From Cellulosilyticum sp. I15G10I2 (lineage in GTDB: Bacteria > Bacillota > Clostridia > Lachnospirales > Cellulosilyticaceae): a stretch of 64,000 nt of DNA. This document shows positions 26,452-35,992 of the stretch, piece after piece. Where the stretch lies: contig NZ_FMMP01000009.1 in NCBI RefSeq assembly GCF_900095725.1, forward strand, positions 434,001 through 498,000. The letters run 5' to 3'. The notes under the pieces are model-generated. The model saw only the letters and a program-made list of their open reading frames with translations, was not told the DNA's origin and did no database searches. Every line of letters starts with the position of its first letter. Position 1 is the first letter of the stretch. The translations under genes were made by a program, and so were the position numbers.

Positions 26452-28068
26452 TTATTGTGCAATACCCGTCTTTGAATCTCTATTTTTATGCATCTTCAAC
26501 ATATATTTTTTATAAATCTGAGAAAAATATCTGCCATCACTATAGCCTAGTGCATACGCAATTTGGTTATGATTGTATTTCTTCTCCTTCAAAAGTTCTG
26601 TAGCTTTTTCCATTTTGGCTCTAATAACATAATCCTTGAAATTTTCACCGCTTTCTTTAAAAAGATAGCTCAGATAATTGGGACTAATATAGACCATATC
26701 AGCAACTGTAATAAGGGAAATATCTTTATCAAGATTATTTTTTACAAACTCTTTTGCATTTTCGATGATCCCCTGATTACGGGATTCCCTGTTAACATTA
26801 ATGGTATTGATAAGTTTTGTAATCGTCTTTATAAAATGCTTTTTTATATAGGACAGAGTCATAGACTCATCCCTTTTAAGCGCTTTTATCAAGCTCTCTT
26901 GGTATTTGCAGAAAGGCTCGCTCTCATCGCCTAGGGTCCGCATGGTACGAAAAATGCCATGAGCCAGCACAATAAGTTCATCTCTTACAAAAGTAGAACC
27001 TTTATTGACATACTGCTCAAGCTCATTAAAATATCTATCTATCGTTTCAAGGGTCTGACTTAGATTGCCTGAACGTATATTAATAAGAATATCCGCTTCA
27101 ATTTGTTCTAAATAATAAGGATTTGTATCACCATGGGTTTCAATATCTCCAATATAGATAATACTATTATTGCCCATAAAAAACTTATAAGTGAGCGCTG
27201 ATTCTGCTTCTCGATAGGCCAAGCTCATTTTTGTGATGTTTTGAATAAGCCTGCCTATACCTACACTAACTGTTCTGTCATATCGCCTTAGGCTTTCTTT
27301 CTGAATACGGATCGCCTTACCTGTAAGGTACTTTAAAGCATCCTTTATCGGCAGCTTTTCATCAAAATTTAATAAAATAACAACACGATTTTCGATATTT
27401 TGGAATACACAACAAGTATATTCTTTTTGAATAATTTCTTCGCAAAGTTCTTTTAAAAGCATACCTCTAATCCCTAAGTCTTCTATTGATCCCGCTTTAT
27501 CATCTAGCTCTAATAACATCACAGCAAGATTTTGATCTCTTATAGTTATCCCCAAAAAGGCTAACTGACTATTTAATTCATCCACATTTTCCTCACCTTT
27601 ACTAACAAGCTGATTTAAATAATGATCTCTCAAAATAGGCATACTTTCTTCCAGCTTTATTTTTAACTGTTCTGTTTCTTGCTGTTTTCTTCTCTTCTCT
27701 TCGATTTCTTCCTTCAGTTTACAAATAACTCCCACGATATTTTCTATTTTGGCAGGTTTAAGTAAATAATGGCTGGCCTTATAGTCTATAGCACTTTTTA
27801 CATACTGAAATTCTTCATGCCCCGATAAAATAACTACTTTTATTTCTGGATATTTTTCATATAAATACTTAGTCAGTTCAATCCCATCCATAAAAGGCAT
27901 CACTACATCAGTTAAAACAATGTCAGGCTTATTCTTTTCAACCATTTCTAATGCTTCTACGCCGTTTTTGGCCAAACCAATTATTTCTATGCCGCGATTG
28001 CCCCAGTCACCTACTTGGCTAATACCACGGCGTAAAATATCTTCATCTTCAACTATGATCATCTTCAT
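26452..28068 (-). CDS. YesN-like response regulator with AraC-type output
   Basis: About 538 residues from Met at 28068, preceded by GGAGGAGG; an earlier ATG at 28089 is less likely. The receiver domain (1-120) shows 'MKMIIVEDEDILRRG', the phosphoacceptor Asp in 'PDIVLTDVVMPFMDGIEL' and Lys in 'YLLKPAKIENIV'. A coiled coil and a roughly 250-residue middle domain follow. The last 100 residues hold two AraC helix-turn-helices ('ISLITVADMVYISPNYLSYLFKESG', 'YNHNQIAYALGYSDGRYFSQIYKKY'). It overlaps the kinase gene end by 20 bp, so they are partners. It likely activates the downstream transporter and enzyme genes when the extracellular sugar is sensed. Confidence 0.95.
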   Translation of the reverse strand: MKMIIVEDEDILRRGISQVGDWGNRGIEIIGLAKNGVEALEMVEKNKPDIVLTDVVMPFMDGIELTKYLYEKYPEIKVVILSGHEEFQYVKSAIDYKASHYLLKPAKIENIVGVICKLKEEIEEKRRKQQETEQLKIKLEESMPILRDHYLNQLVSKGEENVDELNSQLAFLGITIRDQNLAVMLLELDDKAGSIEDLGIRGMLLKELCEEIIQKEYTCCVFQNIENRVVILLNFDEKLPIKDALKYLTGKAIRIQKESLRRYDRTVSVGIGRLIQNITKMSLAYREAESALTYKFFMGNNSIIYIGDIETHGDTNPYYLEQIEADILINIRSGNLSQTLETIDRYFNELEQYVNKGSTFVRDELIVLAHGIFRTMRTLGDESEPFCKYQESLIKALKRDESMTLSYIKKHFIKTITKLINTINVNRESRNQGIIENAKEFVKNNLDKDISLITVADMVYISPNYLSYLFKESGENFKDYVIRAKMEKATELLKEKKYNHNQIAYALGYSDGRYFSQIYKKYMLKMHKNRDSKTGIAQ

Positions 28069-29908
28069 GGTTTCTGTCGCCTCCTCCATCAGAAAATTGT
28101 GTCGGAAAAGTTAGGAGTACACGGGTTCCTTTTGAAACTTCTTCATCAAATTGAATACCATATTGATCTCCTGCATAAAGAACAATCCGCTCCATAACAT
28201 TGCCAATAGCATATCCCATATTTTGCTCCGACTTTATATTGCGGCTATTTATTTGTTGAATCATTTCACGCTGAAGGCCTATGCCATTATCTTCGATCTG
28301 AAAACATATTGCTTCCCCTTTATTTTCTACTTTTATATCAATATAGCCTTTATAATTAATACTTTTAAAACCATGAATAATTGCATTTTCAACCAGGGGC
28401 TGCAGTATCAGTTTAGGAACCCTCATAGAATATACCAAAGGATCAGCTTCAATATGATAATCAAAGCTGTTGTTAGACCGTACCTTTTGTATTTCAATAT
28501 ATTTAGTGATATGATCGAGCTCCCGCTCAACCGTTGTAATATCTTGTCCTTTATTTAAACTTAGACGAAAAAAACCTGCTAAATCAGAAATGAGATCAGC
28601 TATATGTTTATGATTATCCATCATAGCCAACCAATACACTGTATCTAGCGTATTATATAAAAAATGGGGATTAATTTGAGCTTGCAAAGCTTTAAGTTCT
28701 ATACGACGCTTTTGTTTCTCTACAGACCGTATATTTTCTACAAGTTCAGAAATTCTTTTTAGTAAAACATTAAAATTTTTACTTAAGTCCGCTATCTCAT
28801 CATTGTATTTCGGAACAAAACTTGCAGTTAGTTGATTTTCTAAAGCATTATCCATGGACCTTCCCAGCTCACGGATAGGCTTGACCACTGAATTAGATAT
28901 AATCGAAGCAATAAGCATAACAAGAAAAATAGCGCCAATAAAAATATAACTCGCTATGACACGGACATGTCCTGCTTTTTGATAAAGTATATTTTGATCA
29001 TAGACATAGATGATTTTCCAATTAGCATATTCTATCGTCCTATAATAGACGCTAATTGACTTTCCTATTTTATTCGTTTCAAAAAAGCCTTCACCCTCAT
29101 TAATATTCTTCATAAAAACTGCTCTATAATCCTCAAAGGAAGACTCATTTATTGATCCGCTCTCAATAATGGGTTCTCCTTCTTCTGAAACAATATAAAT
29201 AAGCGTTTGTCTTTTCTCAGATTCTTTTTCAATAATTTGCTTTAAATAATTTTTCTTCAAATAAAACATAAGCGTCGTATAATCCTGATCATTTTGAGAT
29301 AAGTACCCGGGATTCAACGATGTACCACCCGTACTTTTTTCCGCAGTATAATAAAAAGAACGCAGCACACAGATGTTTTTCAGTGTATCTCCTATCGCTT
29401 GATATTGAATCACATTTTTATTTTTCATTACATATTCATGGTAAATAGACTCTTGAAACGCATTGTAAGAAAGCTTTGGTGTATGACTATCAGAAAAAAC
29501 CTTCTGATGGTCCATTACCATTAGTATCGAGTCTACTATATCATTATTGCGCAGCCGAATGTCATTAAAATATTCTCTATATTGAATTTCTACAGCTAAC
29601 CGATCTGCTAAGCTGCCATTTAAGTTTTTACTTTTAATATACAAGTCTTGAAAAGCCAGATTATCAAATATATCCACAAACTCTTGATTAATGTTTTTAA
29701 TGCGGAAACTAATTTGTTTTTCAATATAATTAATTGAATCTTGCAATATGACGTGCTCGTTATTTTTGAGACTGGCCACAATATAATTGTACGTAAAATA
29801 CGATAAAACACCTATAATAAAAAAACTAAATAACGTATACAGAAAAATCATGCGAAATTTAAGGGAACGATTCATAAAAAGAGTTTTAGTTAAGTGTATA
29901 TGCCGCAT
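28049..29908 (-). CDS. YesM-like sensor histidine kinase
   Basis: A 619-residue membrane kinase. A first membrane helix (about residues 19-42), a roughly 255-residue external Cache-like sensor and a second helix ('VIASYIFIGAIFLVMLIASII') lead to HAMP. The LytS/YesM-type kinase core shows the phosphorylated His in 'QAQINPHFLYNTLDTVYW' and the ATP-binding boxes 'PLVENAIIHGF' and 'QIEDNGIGL'. GGGGAGG lies upstream of the ATG. It overlaps the response-regulator gene. It probably senses the polysaccharide fragment or its binding protein for the GH88/DUF2264/GH94 locus (inference). Confidence 0.95.
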   Translation of the reverse strand: MRHIHLTKTLFMNRSLKFRMIFLYTLFSFFIIGVLSYFTYNYIVASLKNNEHVILQDSINYIEKQISFRIKNINQEFVDIFDNLAFQDLYIKSKNLNGSLADRLAVEIQYREYFNDIRLRNNDIVDSILMVMDHQKVFSDSHTPKLSYNAFQESIYHEYVMKNKNVIQYQAIGDTLKNICVLRSFYYTAEKSTGGTSLNPGYLSQNDQDYTTLMFYLKKNYLKQIIEKESEKRQTLIYIVSEEGEPIIESGSINESSFEDYRAVFMKNINEGEGFFETNKIGKSISVYYRTIEYANWKIIYVYDQNILYQKAGHVRVIASYIFIGAIFLVMLIASIISNSVVKPIRELGRSMDNALENQLTASFVPKYNDEIADLSKNFNVLLKRISELVENIRSVEKQKRRIELKALQAQINPHFLYNTLDTVYWLAMMDNHKHIADLISDLAGFFRLSLNKGQDITTVERELDHITKYIEIQKVRSNNSFDYHIEADPLVYSMRVPKLILQPLVENAIIHGFKSINYKGYIDIKVENKGEAICFQIEDNGIGLQREMIQQINSRNIKSEQNMGYAIGNVMERIVLYAGDQYGIQFDEEVSKGTRVLLTFPTQFSDGGGDRNHEDDHS

Positions 29909-30081
29909 CTATAAGTATCCTCCCCGAAGCAAAGTATTCATTATTACAAAATACCTCTTTATTTTACCATGTTTCCTACAATAAACTTACTGTATTTGTA
30001 TAAAAACTTAAGTATTTTGCCATCAGTTATATACTAAGCTGCAATTAACTCTCTTAAGGATACTTTGTCAATACCATTTCA

Positions 30082-30873
30082 TTAAAGACTGTTTTTGCCT
30101 GGTTTTACTTCTATGTTTTTATCTCCATGCTTAAGCCATACTGAATATGCTGAATTATTCAGGCAGATAGTTTCTTCAACGTTAAATGTAAGATTTCTTA
30201 CGGCTGAAAGATAGCCTTCAATTTCTAGATTAGTTGCATACCAAACATCACTCTGAAAGGCTATTTTTTTACAAAACGCTTCTATTATATGCCAGTTTTG
30301 GTCCTTTTCAAATTCAAAACTATGTCCCCATATATAAAATAATGGGCACTTCATGTAATCAGGTGGATTAAGAAATATTTCTGCCTTTTCAAGAATGTTG
30401 TCATTATGATGACACGTTGGTCTCCAACGCATAAAGTCTCCTGGGATAGCAAATGATTGGGTTGACTCCACTGTTCTTGCATAGCGTATACCTAAACTTT
30501 GCAATCTTTGAACTATTTCATCAGAATATTCACCAAAAGCATACGACATCCCTAGTACAAGCTCCCCCGACAGTTGTTCGAGGCTTATACGGTCATCCCA
30601 TATTTCTTTGATAAACTGAGTATTTGAAATGTGTCTTAAATACTTATGACTGACACCATGACAAGAAACTTCGTGCCCGCTATAAAGCTTTCTTAATTCT
30701 TCACCTGTCACGAAACCGTCTTGATTAAGTAACCCCGAGTTTAAATGAAATGTTCCTTTTACACCAAAGTAATTAAAAATTTCTACTAATTTCCGATCAA
30801 ATATTTGTCCATCATCATAACTAAAAGTTAATGCTTTTGTCTTTCCCTGCGGATATAAAAATTCAATCTTCAT
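30082..30873 (-). CDS. NodB-type polysaccharide deacetylase, cytoplasmic
   Basis: A 263-residue protein. The NodB metal and catalytic residues are visible: 'ALTFSYDDGQ' (Asp pair near residue 20) and 'HEVSCHGVSHKYL' (metal His pair). Members are zinc-dependent deacetylases of chitin, xylan or peptidoglycan sugars. There is no signal peptide or anchor, unusual for enzymes acting on polymers, so it may remove acetyl groups from imported oligosaccharides. It is the last gene of the GH51 arabinofuranosidase locus, 17 bp after the DUF6171 gene, which supports that reading (inference). Confidence 0.88.
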   Translation of the reverse strand: MKIEFLYPQGKTKALTFSYDDGQIFDRKLVEIFNYFGVKGTFHLNSGLLNQDGFVTGEELRKLYSGHEVSCHGVSHKYLRHISNTQFIKEIWDDRISLEQLSGELVLGMSYAFGEYSDEIVQRLQSLGIRYARTVESTQSFAIPGDFMRWRPTCHHNDNILEKAEIFLNPPDYMKCPLFYIWGHSFEFEKDQNWHIIEAFCKKIAFQSDVWYATNLEIEGYLSAVRNLTFNVEETICLNNSAYSVWLKHGDKNIEVKPGKNSL

Positions 30874-30890
30874 ATTTACTCCCCCCGTCT

Positions 30891-31157
30891 TCAGCCTTGT
30901 TTATGCCATTTTTCACCTTTGGGATGCGGACAATTCATTCTCTTTTTAATCGCTCTAACGATTACAAAGCAGCCGCAAAATCCACACAGCCCATTAGTGA
31001 GACTCTCACAACTCTCACATATAGCAAGTCTTTGTTCATAGATCTCCTGCGGTACTCTCTCTTCCTCACTCAGGGAATCTCTATATGTTTTTAGTGTACT
31101 TAACAGCTGCTCCTCATCTTGCTCAAATACCTTGCAGCGTTTACAGATGATTTCCAT
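30891..31157 (-). CDS. Small Cys-rich zinc-ribbon protein (DUF6171-like)
   Basis: An 88-residue protein with three cysteine clusters: C5-x2-C8 (ICKRC), CESC near residue 48 and CGFCGCF near residue 58, plus a late 'MNCPHP'. These look like zinc or iron-sulfur ligands. It matches, from memory, the clostridial family DUF6171 of unknown role. Its start lies 3 bp before the stop boundary of the GH51 gene and it is followed by the deacetylase, so it is part of the carbohydrate operon. Whether it serves the pathway or is a passenger is unknown. Confidence 0.8.
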   Translation of the reverse strand: MEIICKRCKVFEQDEEQLLSTLKTYRDSLSEEERVPQEIYEQRLAICESCESLTNGLCGFCGCFVIVRAIKKRMNCPHPKGEKWHKQG

Positions 31158-31159
31158 CT

Positions 31160-32638
31160 CTACACACCGCTAAAAGTTAACTGTACTATACTGCATGGCG
31201 GCACTTCCATCTTGAAACCATCTTCTGTAAGCTGAACCGACTCAAAGGCTTCTAACCTAACCTTGTTTGGCTCTTCAAAAGTATTATGTGCATCCATCTT
31301 TTCAGATAACACACGCCCTTTAACTGCTTTAGCTTTAAATCCTAGTAATTGGCCTTCTACTGCCTTAACTTGGTCTAAATCAGTGTTACAAACTGTAATA
31401 TTAACTTGCCCTTTGTCATCAATAGAAGCTGACTCATACAAGTCTTTGATGCGATATGCGTTACTGCCGATATCCTCTGTACTAATAAAGCTCTCTAATA
31501 AAAACGCATCTTGATGCACTTTATATAAGTCAAATACATGGTACGTAGGGGTAAGAAGCATCTTTTGCCCTTCTGTTAAAATGATTGCTTGCAGCACATT
31601 AACAATCTGAGCAATATTAGCCATACGTACACGTTCTGCATATTTATTAAATATATTTAAAGTAACACCTGCAAGGATAGCATCCCGCATAGTGTTTTGC
31701 TGATATAAAAAGCCTGGATTGGTTCCTGGTTCTACTTGGTACCAGCTGCCCCACTCATCTACTATTACCGCAATACGTTTTTCTTTGTCATACTGATCCA
31801 TAATATGGATATGTCTATCTAGTAACTCTTCCATAAAAGAAGCTTCTTTTATCGTATGATAATACGCCTCTTCATCAAAACCTAGAGCTGGCATCTTATG
31901 GTCCCACCCTCCTGGAATAGTATAATAATGAAGTGTAAGTGCATCCATATAGTTAGCCGCTCTCTCCATAAGTACCTTAGTCCAGTTATAATCACTACCG
32001 TTCGCTCCGCAGGCAATTTTATAAAGCTTATTTGAACCATAATTTCTTAAATACGTTTGATATCTGCGATATTCGTCAGCATAATATTCTGGCCTCATAT
32101 TACCGCCACATCCCCAGTTTTCATTGCCAACACCAAAATACTTGACCTGCCATGCTTTTTCCTGTCCGTTACTTTTACGCAGCTCTGCCATAGGTGAAAT
32201 GCCATCAAAAGTCAAATATTCTACCCATTCTGCCATTTCTTGTACTGTGCCGCTACCTAGGTTGCCATTGATATACGGTTCACAGTCAACTTGTCTGCAA
32301 AGCTCCATGAACTCATGGGTTCCAAAGCTATTGTCTTCTACAACACCACCCCAATGGGTATTAATCATTCTTTTACGGTTCTCCTTAGATCCTATACCAT
32401 CTTTCCAGTGGTACTCATCTGCAAAACAACCTCCCGGCCATCTCAGCACAGGGACTTTAATATTTCTTAGCGCCTCTACTACGTCTATTCTCATGCCGTT
32501 TATATTGGGTATACTAGACTCTTCTCCCACATAAATGCCCTCATAAATACATCTGCCTAGATGTTCTGAGAAGTGTCCATAAATATTTTTATCAATTTTA
32601 GATTTTCTATCTTTAACATTTACAACATATCTTATCAT
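31160..32638 (-). CDS. abfA: GH51 alpha-L-arabinofuranosidase
   Basis: A 492-residue cytoplasmic enzyme that releases terminal alpha-L-arabinofuranose from arabinan or arabinoxylan oligosaccharides. The acid/base E173 is in '[13 protein letters not shown]' and the nucleophile E295 in '[12 protein letters not shown]'. The start '[25 protein letters not shown]' and '[19 protein letters not shown]' are GH51 hallmarks, and the C-terminal beta-domain is present. The length is typical. It follows the permease genes of the second ABC system by 57 bp, which points to arabino-oligosaccharides as the imported substrate. Confidence 0.96.
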   Translation of the reverse strand: MIRYVVNVKDRKSKIDKNIYGHFSEHLGRCIYEGIYVGEESSIPNINGMRIDVVEALRNIKVPVLRWPGGCFADEYHWKDGIGSKENRKRMINTHWGGVVEDNSFGTHEFMELCRQVDCEPYINGNLGSGTVQEMAEWVEYLTFDGISPMAELRKSNGQEKAWQVKYFGVGNENWGCGGNMRPEYYADEYRRYQTYLRNYGSNKLYKIACGANGSDYNWTKVLMERAANYMDALTLHYYTIPGGWDHKMPALGFDEEAYYHTIKEASFMEELLDRHIHIMDQYDKEKRIAVIVDEWGSWYQVEPGTNPGFLYQQNTMRDAILAGVTLNIFNKYAERVRMANIAQIVNVLQAIILTEGQKMLLTPTYHVFDLYKVHQDAFLLESFISTEDIGSNAYRIKDLYESASIDDKGQVNITVCNTDLDQVKAVEGQLLGFKAKAVKGRVLSEKMDAHNTFEEPNKVRLEAFESVQLTEDGFKMEVPPCSIVQLTFSGV

Positions 32639-32694
32639 TAGCTTTTCACCCTCGTTTTGAATTTTTTCTAGCTGCTTTTATCTTTATCCTTGAA

Positions 32695-33549
32695 CTATCC
32701 TTTTACAGCACCTGCTGTTAAACTATTTTGTACCTGCTCACTAAGTAAAATATAAATGAGTATTGTGGGAAAGGTCGCAATCACAAGTCCTGCTCCAATC
32801 TCTCCCCATTTCGTTACATAATTTCCTACCATGGACATAATGCCTACCGTAAGTGTTTTAAATTCTTTTTTATTGATGAAGGTAACTGCAAACATAAGTT
32901 CATTCCATGTTGAAAGGTAGGTAAAAATAGATACTGTTGCAATAGCTGGCTTGATGAGCGGCAGTATAACTGAAGAGAATATTCTGTAGATACTACATCC
33001 ATCTATTGCTGCTGCTTCTTCAAGCTCTTTTGGGATACCGCTTAGAAAACTTCCTAATATAAATATTGCCATCGGAATTCCAAAAGCCGTATAAGGTATG
33101 ATAAGCGCCCAAAACGTATTAAGCAGCTTAAGATTTTTAAGTACCATAAATAATGGCAATAGTGCTGCATGAATAGGAATCATCAGCCCTAATAAAATAA
33201 TCATCAGCGTTATATTGCTCAGCTTCCATTTCATCCGGTAGATTGCATAGGCTGTCATAGAAGCTAGTAAAACGACTAATACGATTGTGACTGTCGTTAC
33301 AAATACGCTGTTAACGAAATATTTCATAACGTTAGCTTGAGATATTGCACTTCCATAATTCTGAATACGCCATATCTCAGGAAGTCCTGCAACATTTCCG
33401 CCAAATATTTCATTGTTGTCTTTAAACGAAAATAAGATTAACCATATCAAAGGGTATATTTGTATCACTGCAAATAGTACAAGAAAGATCTGCAATGGTA
33501 TTTTTTTTATATCTCTTTTGTTAAATAAAGATGCCGATATGCCATTCAT
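32695..33549 (-). CDS. Carbohydrate ABC transporter permease (MalG type)
   Basis: A 284-residue protein with six membrane segments. The EAA loop reads 'ELEEAAAIDGCSIYRIFSSVILPLIKPAIAT', and it ends 'VQNSLTAGAVKG', as CUT1 permeases do. It lies 25 bp after its MalF-type partner and before the GH51 gene. As in the first locus no ATPase gene is present. It probably imports arabinose-containing oligosaccharides (inference from neighbours). Confidence 0.95.
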   Translation of the reverse strand: MNGISASLFNKRDIKKIPLQIFLVLFAVIQIYPLIWLILFSFKDNNEIFGGNVAGLPEIWRIQNYGSAISQANVMKYFVNSVFVTTVTIVLVVLLASMTAYAIYRMKWKLSNITLMIILLGLMIPIHAALLPLFMVLKNLKLLNTFWALIIPYTAFGIPMAIFILGSFLSGIPKELEEAAAIDGCSIYRIFSSVILPLIKPAIATVSIFTYLSTWNELMFAVTFINKKEFKTLTVGIMSMVGNYVTKWGEIGAGLVIATFPTILIYILLSEQVQNSLTAGAVKG

Positions 33550-33574
33550 AAAAATAAACCTCCTACTATTTAAT

Positions 33575-34444
33575 TTAATCTAGTTTCATCATCTTATCAA
33601 TAAGTACAGTAAGCACTAAACACTCCAAAATAATAAAGACAGATATCGCACTACCATAACCATATTGAAAATTGTTAAAAATAGTAGTATACATCAAGGT
33701 ACTTGGCACTTCTGTAGAATAAAATGGTCCGCCATTTGTTAAAATATAGATCAAATCAAATACTTTTAAAGCCCCAATAAGTGAAAAGGTGATACAAACC
33801 TTTAAAATAGGTTTTAAAAGCGGAATTGTAATATAGAATGCCGTTTTTATGGATGTGGCGCCATCTATTTCAGCCGCTTCATAAATATCTGTAGAAATAG
33901 ATTTTGCACCTGCGTACATAATGAGCATATGATAGCCTACATATTGCCACAATATAGGAATGAAAGCACATACTAAAGCAGTATTCTCCTGTCCAAGCCA
34001 ATCATTCATCAAACTATCAAGCCCAATAGATTGAAGTAATGTATTTAAGAGACCATAATCAGCATTATAGATTTTAATCCATAACTGCCCAATGACAACC
34101 GTAGAAATAATAACGGGTATAAAATAAACTGTACGATAAAATTTCTCAAATCGTACCCCGCCAGCAAGAATAAGTGCCAAAAAAAGTGAAATCGGCAGTT
34201 GAACCACAATAGAAACTGCTGCAAATAACAATGAATTGACAACCGAGTGTAAAAATCTTCCATTTGAAAACATGCTCACATAGTTTTGAATACCAATAAA
34301 GGTGCCTTTCCCTATCCCATCCCAATCTAGTGTACTGTAACTTGCCGAGATAATAATAGGGATAAATATGATCGCTAAATATAAAAGAAGTGTGGGAACA
34401 ACAAAAATACATATTGCTTTTTTATTTGATAGTATCGAATCCAT
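33575..34444 (-). CDS. Carbohydrate ABC transporter permease (MalF type)
   Basis: A 289-residue protein with six membrane segments. It begins 'NKKAICIFVVPTLLLYLAIIFIPIIISASYS', typical of CUT1 permeases. The EAA loop reads 'IYEAAEIDGATSIKTAFYITIPLLKPILK' and is followed by 'DLIYILTNGGPFYSTEV'. It sits between the binding lipoprotein and the MalG-type permease on the minus strand as part of the GH51 locus. Confidence 0.95.
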   Translation of the reverse strand: MDSILSNKKAICIFVVPTLLLYLAIIFIPIIISASYSTLDWDGIGKGTFIGIQNYVSMFSNGRFLHSVVNSLLFAAVSIVVQLPISLFLALILAGGVRFEKFYRTVYFIPVIISTVVIGQLWIKIYNADYGLLNTLLQSIGLDSLMNDWLGQENTALVCAFIPILWQYVGYHMLIMYAGAKSISTDIYEAAEIDGATSIKTAFYITIPLLKPILKVCITFSLIGALKVFDLIYILTNGGPFYSTEVPSTLMYTTIFNNFQYGYGSAISVFIILECLVLTVLIDKMMKLD

Positions 34445-34529
34445 AATATCCCTCCTTTTTAATAAAGCATGTGGTTAAGAAAATATTCTTTACTCACATG
34501 CTTTATCCTAAAATAATTTGACTAGCTTA

Positions 34530-35876
34530 TTACTGTGCACCTTTTACTTTGGCCATCTCTTGACTAAATACTTCTGGCGTAATTTTCTTAGCCAATAATT
34601 GTGCAATAAGGTCTTTGTGTACTTCTGAAGATTCAGCTGGAAGAATATTATCCCACCATTTAATAAATGATGTAGCTGTTGACATTAACTCAGCTGCTTG
34701 TTTTGTAAGAGGAATAAGAGAAGAGGTATCTAAACCTGTAGTATCCCAACATGGAAGTCCTGAATTTGCAAGATAAGTTCCTTGATCCATTTTTTCGCTT
34801 AAATAAATCAAAAATTCGGCTGCTTCTTTAGGATGTTTTGTGTTGGCATTAATGTAGTAACCATCTACACCTCCGCCATAGAACTCAGTTACATTTCCTG
34901 CGCCATCTTCAAATATTGGAAATGGTACTGCAACAACTTTTCCGCTGGTTGCTGCACTTGGATCTTCAATAGCAGCATTTACCCAGTTTGCTTGGAACAA
35001 CATCGCACCTTTTCCTTGTGTAAATGCACCGATCATTTCATCATAACTCATACTAAACATACTATCATTAAATGCGCCTGCATCAACAAGCTCCTGCATT
35101 TTTCTAGCTGCTTCTACAAATTCAGGTGAATCAAATTTTGCAGGGTCTTTCATTGCCGCCATGCTCGCTTCATTTCCAGCCTGACGCATAGCGATAATAT
35201 CAAACCAATACATACCTGGCCATCTGTCTTTTTCTCCAAGAACAATAGGAGTAATATTAGCTGCCTTTAACTTTGCCACTGCCTCTAACAACTCATTATA
35301 TGTAGTAGGTATTTTAGCTCCTGCTTTTTCAAATAATTCTGTATTGCAATATAAGCTGGCGATAAATGTGGTAGAAGGCAGACTATATGTTTTGCCATCA
35401 AATACACAACCATTAATTGTCCCTGGAACTAATTTAGACTTAATATCATCTGTAAGGTATTCATCAATTGCTAACATATTCCCAGCTTTAACATAAGGTT
35501 CTACGAAACTTCCGCCCCACATATAGCTTAAATCAGGTCCTTCATTTGCTGCTATTGCTGTTTTGATCTTGGTCTTATATTGTTCTCCAGTAACACCATC
35601 TTCTTCAACGATAACATTAGGATTTGCCGCATTCCATTCTGCTATGGCATCTTTAATCAATTTTGAAGCTGGATCAGTCTCTGCAACAGATTGATGCCAT
35701 ACTGTCAGCTTAATAGGTTCGGATGCTGGTTTTTCATCCGTCGCCTTTTCGCTTACAGTCTGATTACTTGCATCCCCCGATGAACTAGTACTTTCAGATT
35801 GTGCGCATCCTGCTGAAGATGCCATCATTGTCCCTAAAAGTAGCACGGATAAAAGCTTCATAACTGTTTTTTTCAT
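34530..35876 (-). CDS. Extracellular sugar-binding lipoprotein of ABC transporter (GH51 locus)
   Basis: A 448-residue solute-binding lipoprotein. Its signal peptide ends at lipobox SSAGC with the lipidated Cys at 24, followed by a Ser/Thr/Asp-rich tether. The family-1 fold is marked by 'IKLTVWHQSVAETDPAS', 'IAANEGPDLSYMWGGSF', 'CNTELFEKAGAKIPTTYNELL' and 'AFTQGKGAMLFQANWVNAA'. It precedes the two permease genes and follows the response-regulator gene by 116 bp. It should capture arabinose-rich oligosaccharides outside the cell (inference). Confidence 0.95.
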   Translation of the reverse strand: MKKTVMKLLSVLLLGTMMASSAGCAQSESTSSSGDASNQTVSEKATDEKPASEPIKLTVWHQSVAETDPASKLIKDAIAEWNAANPNVIVEEDGVTGEQYKTKIKTAIAANEGPDLSYMWGGSFVEPYVKAGNMLAIDEYLTDDIKSKLVPGTINGCVFDGKTYSLPSTTFIASLYCNTELFEKAGAKIPTTYNELLEAVAKLKAANITPIVLGEKDRWPGMYWFDIIAMRQAGNEASMAAMKDPAKFDSPEFVEAARKMQELVDAGAFNDSMFSMSYDEMIGAFTQGKGAMLFQANWVNAAIEDPSAATSGKVVAVPFPIFEDGAGNVTEFYGGGVDGYYINANTKHPKEAAEFLIYLSEKMDQGTYLANSGLPCWDTTGLDTSSLIPLTKQAAELMSTATSFIKWWDNILPAESSEVHKDLIAQLLAKKITPEVFSQEMAKVKGAQ

Positions 35877-35992
35877 ATTATTTCCCCCTACCGATTATTT
35901 TTATTTCTCTTATATTCTAAATAAAAAACAGCTTACTCTCCATTCAATATCCACACATAAACATTCAAAAATCAATCATTTTTATGCAATAA

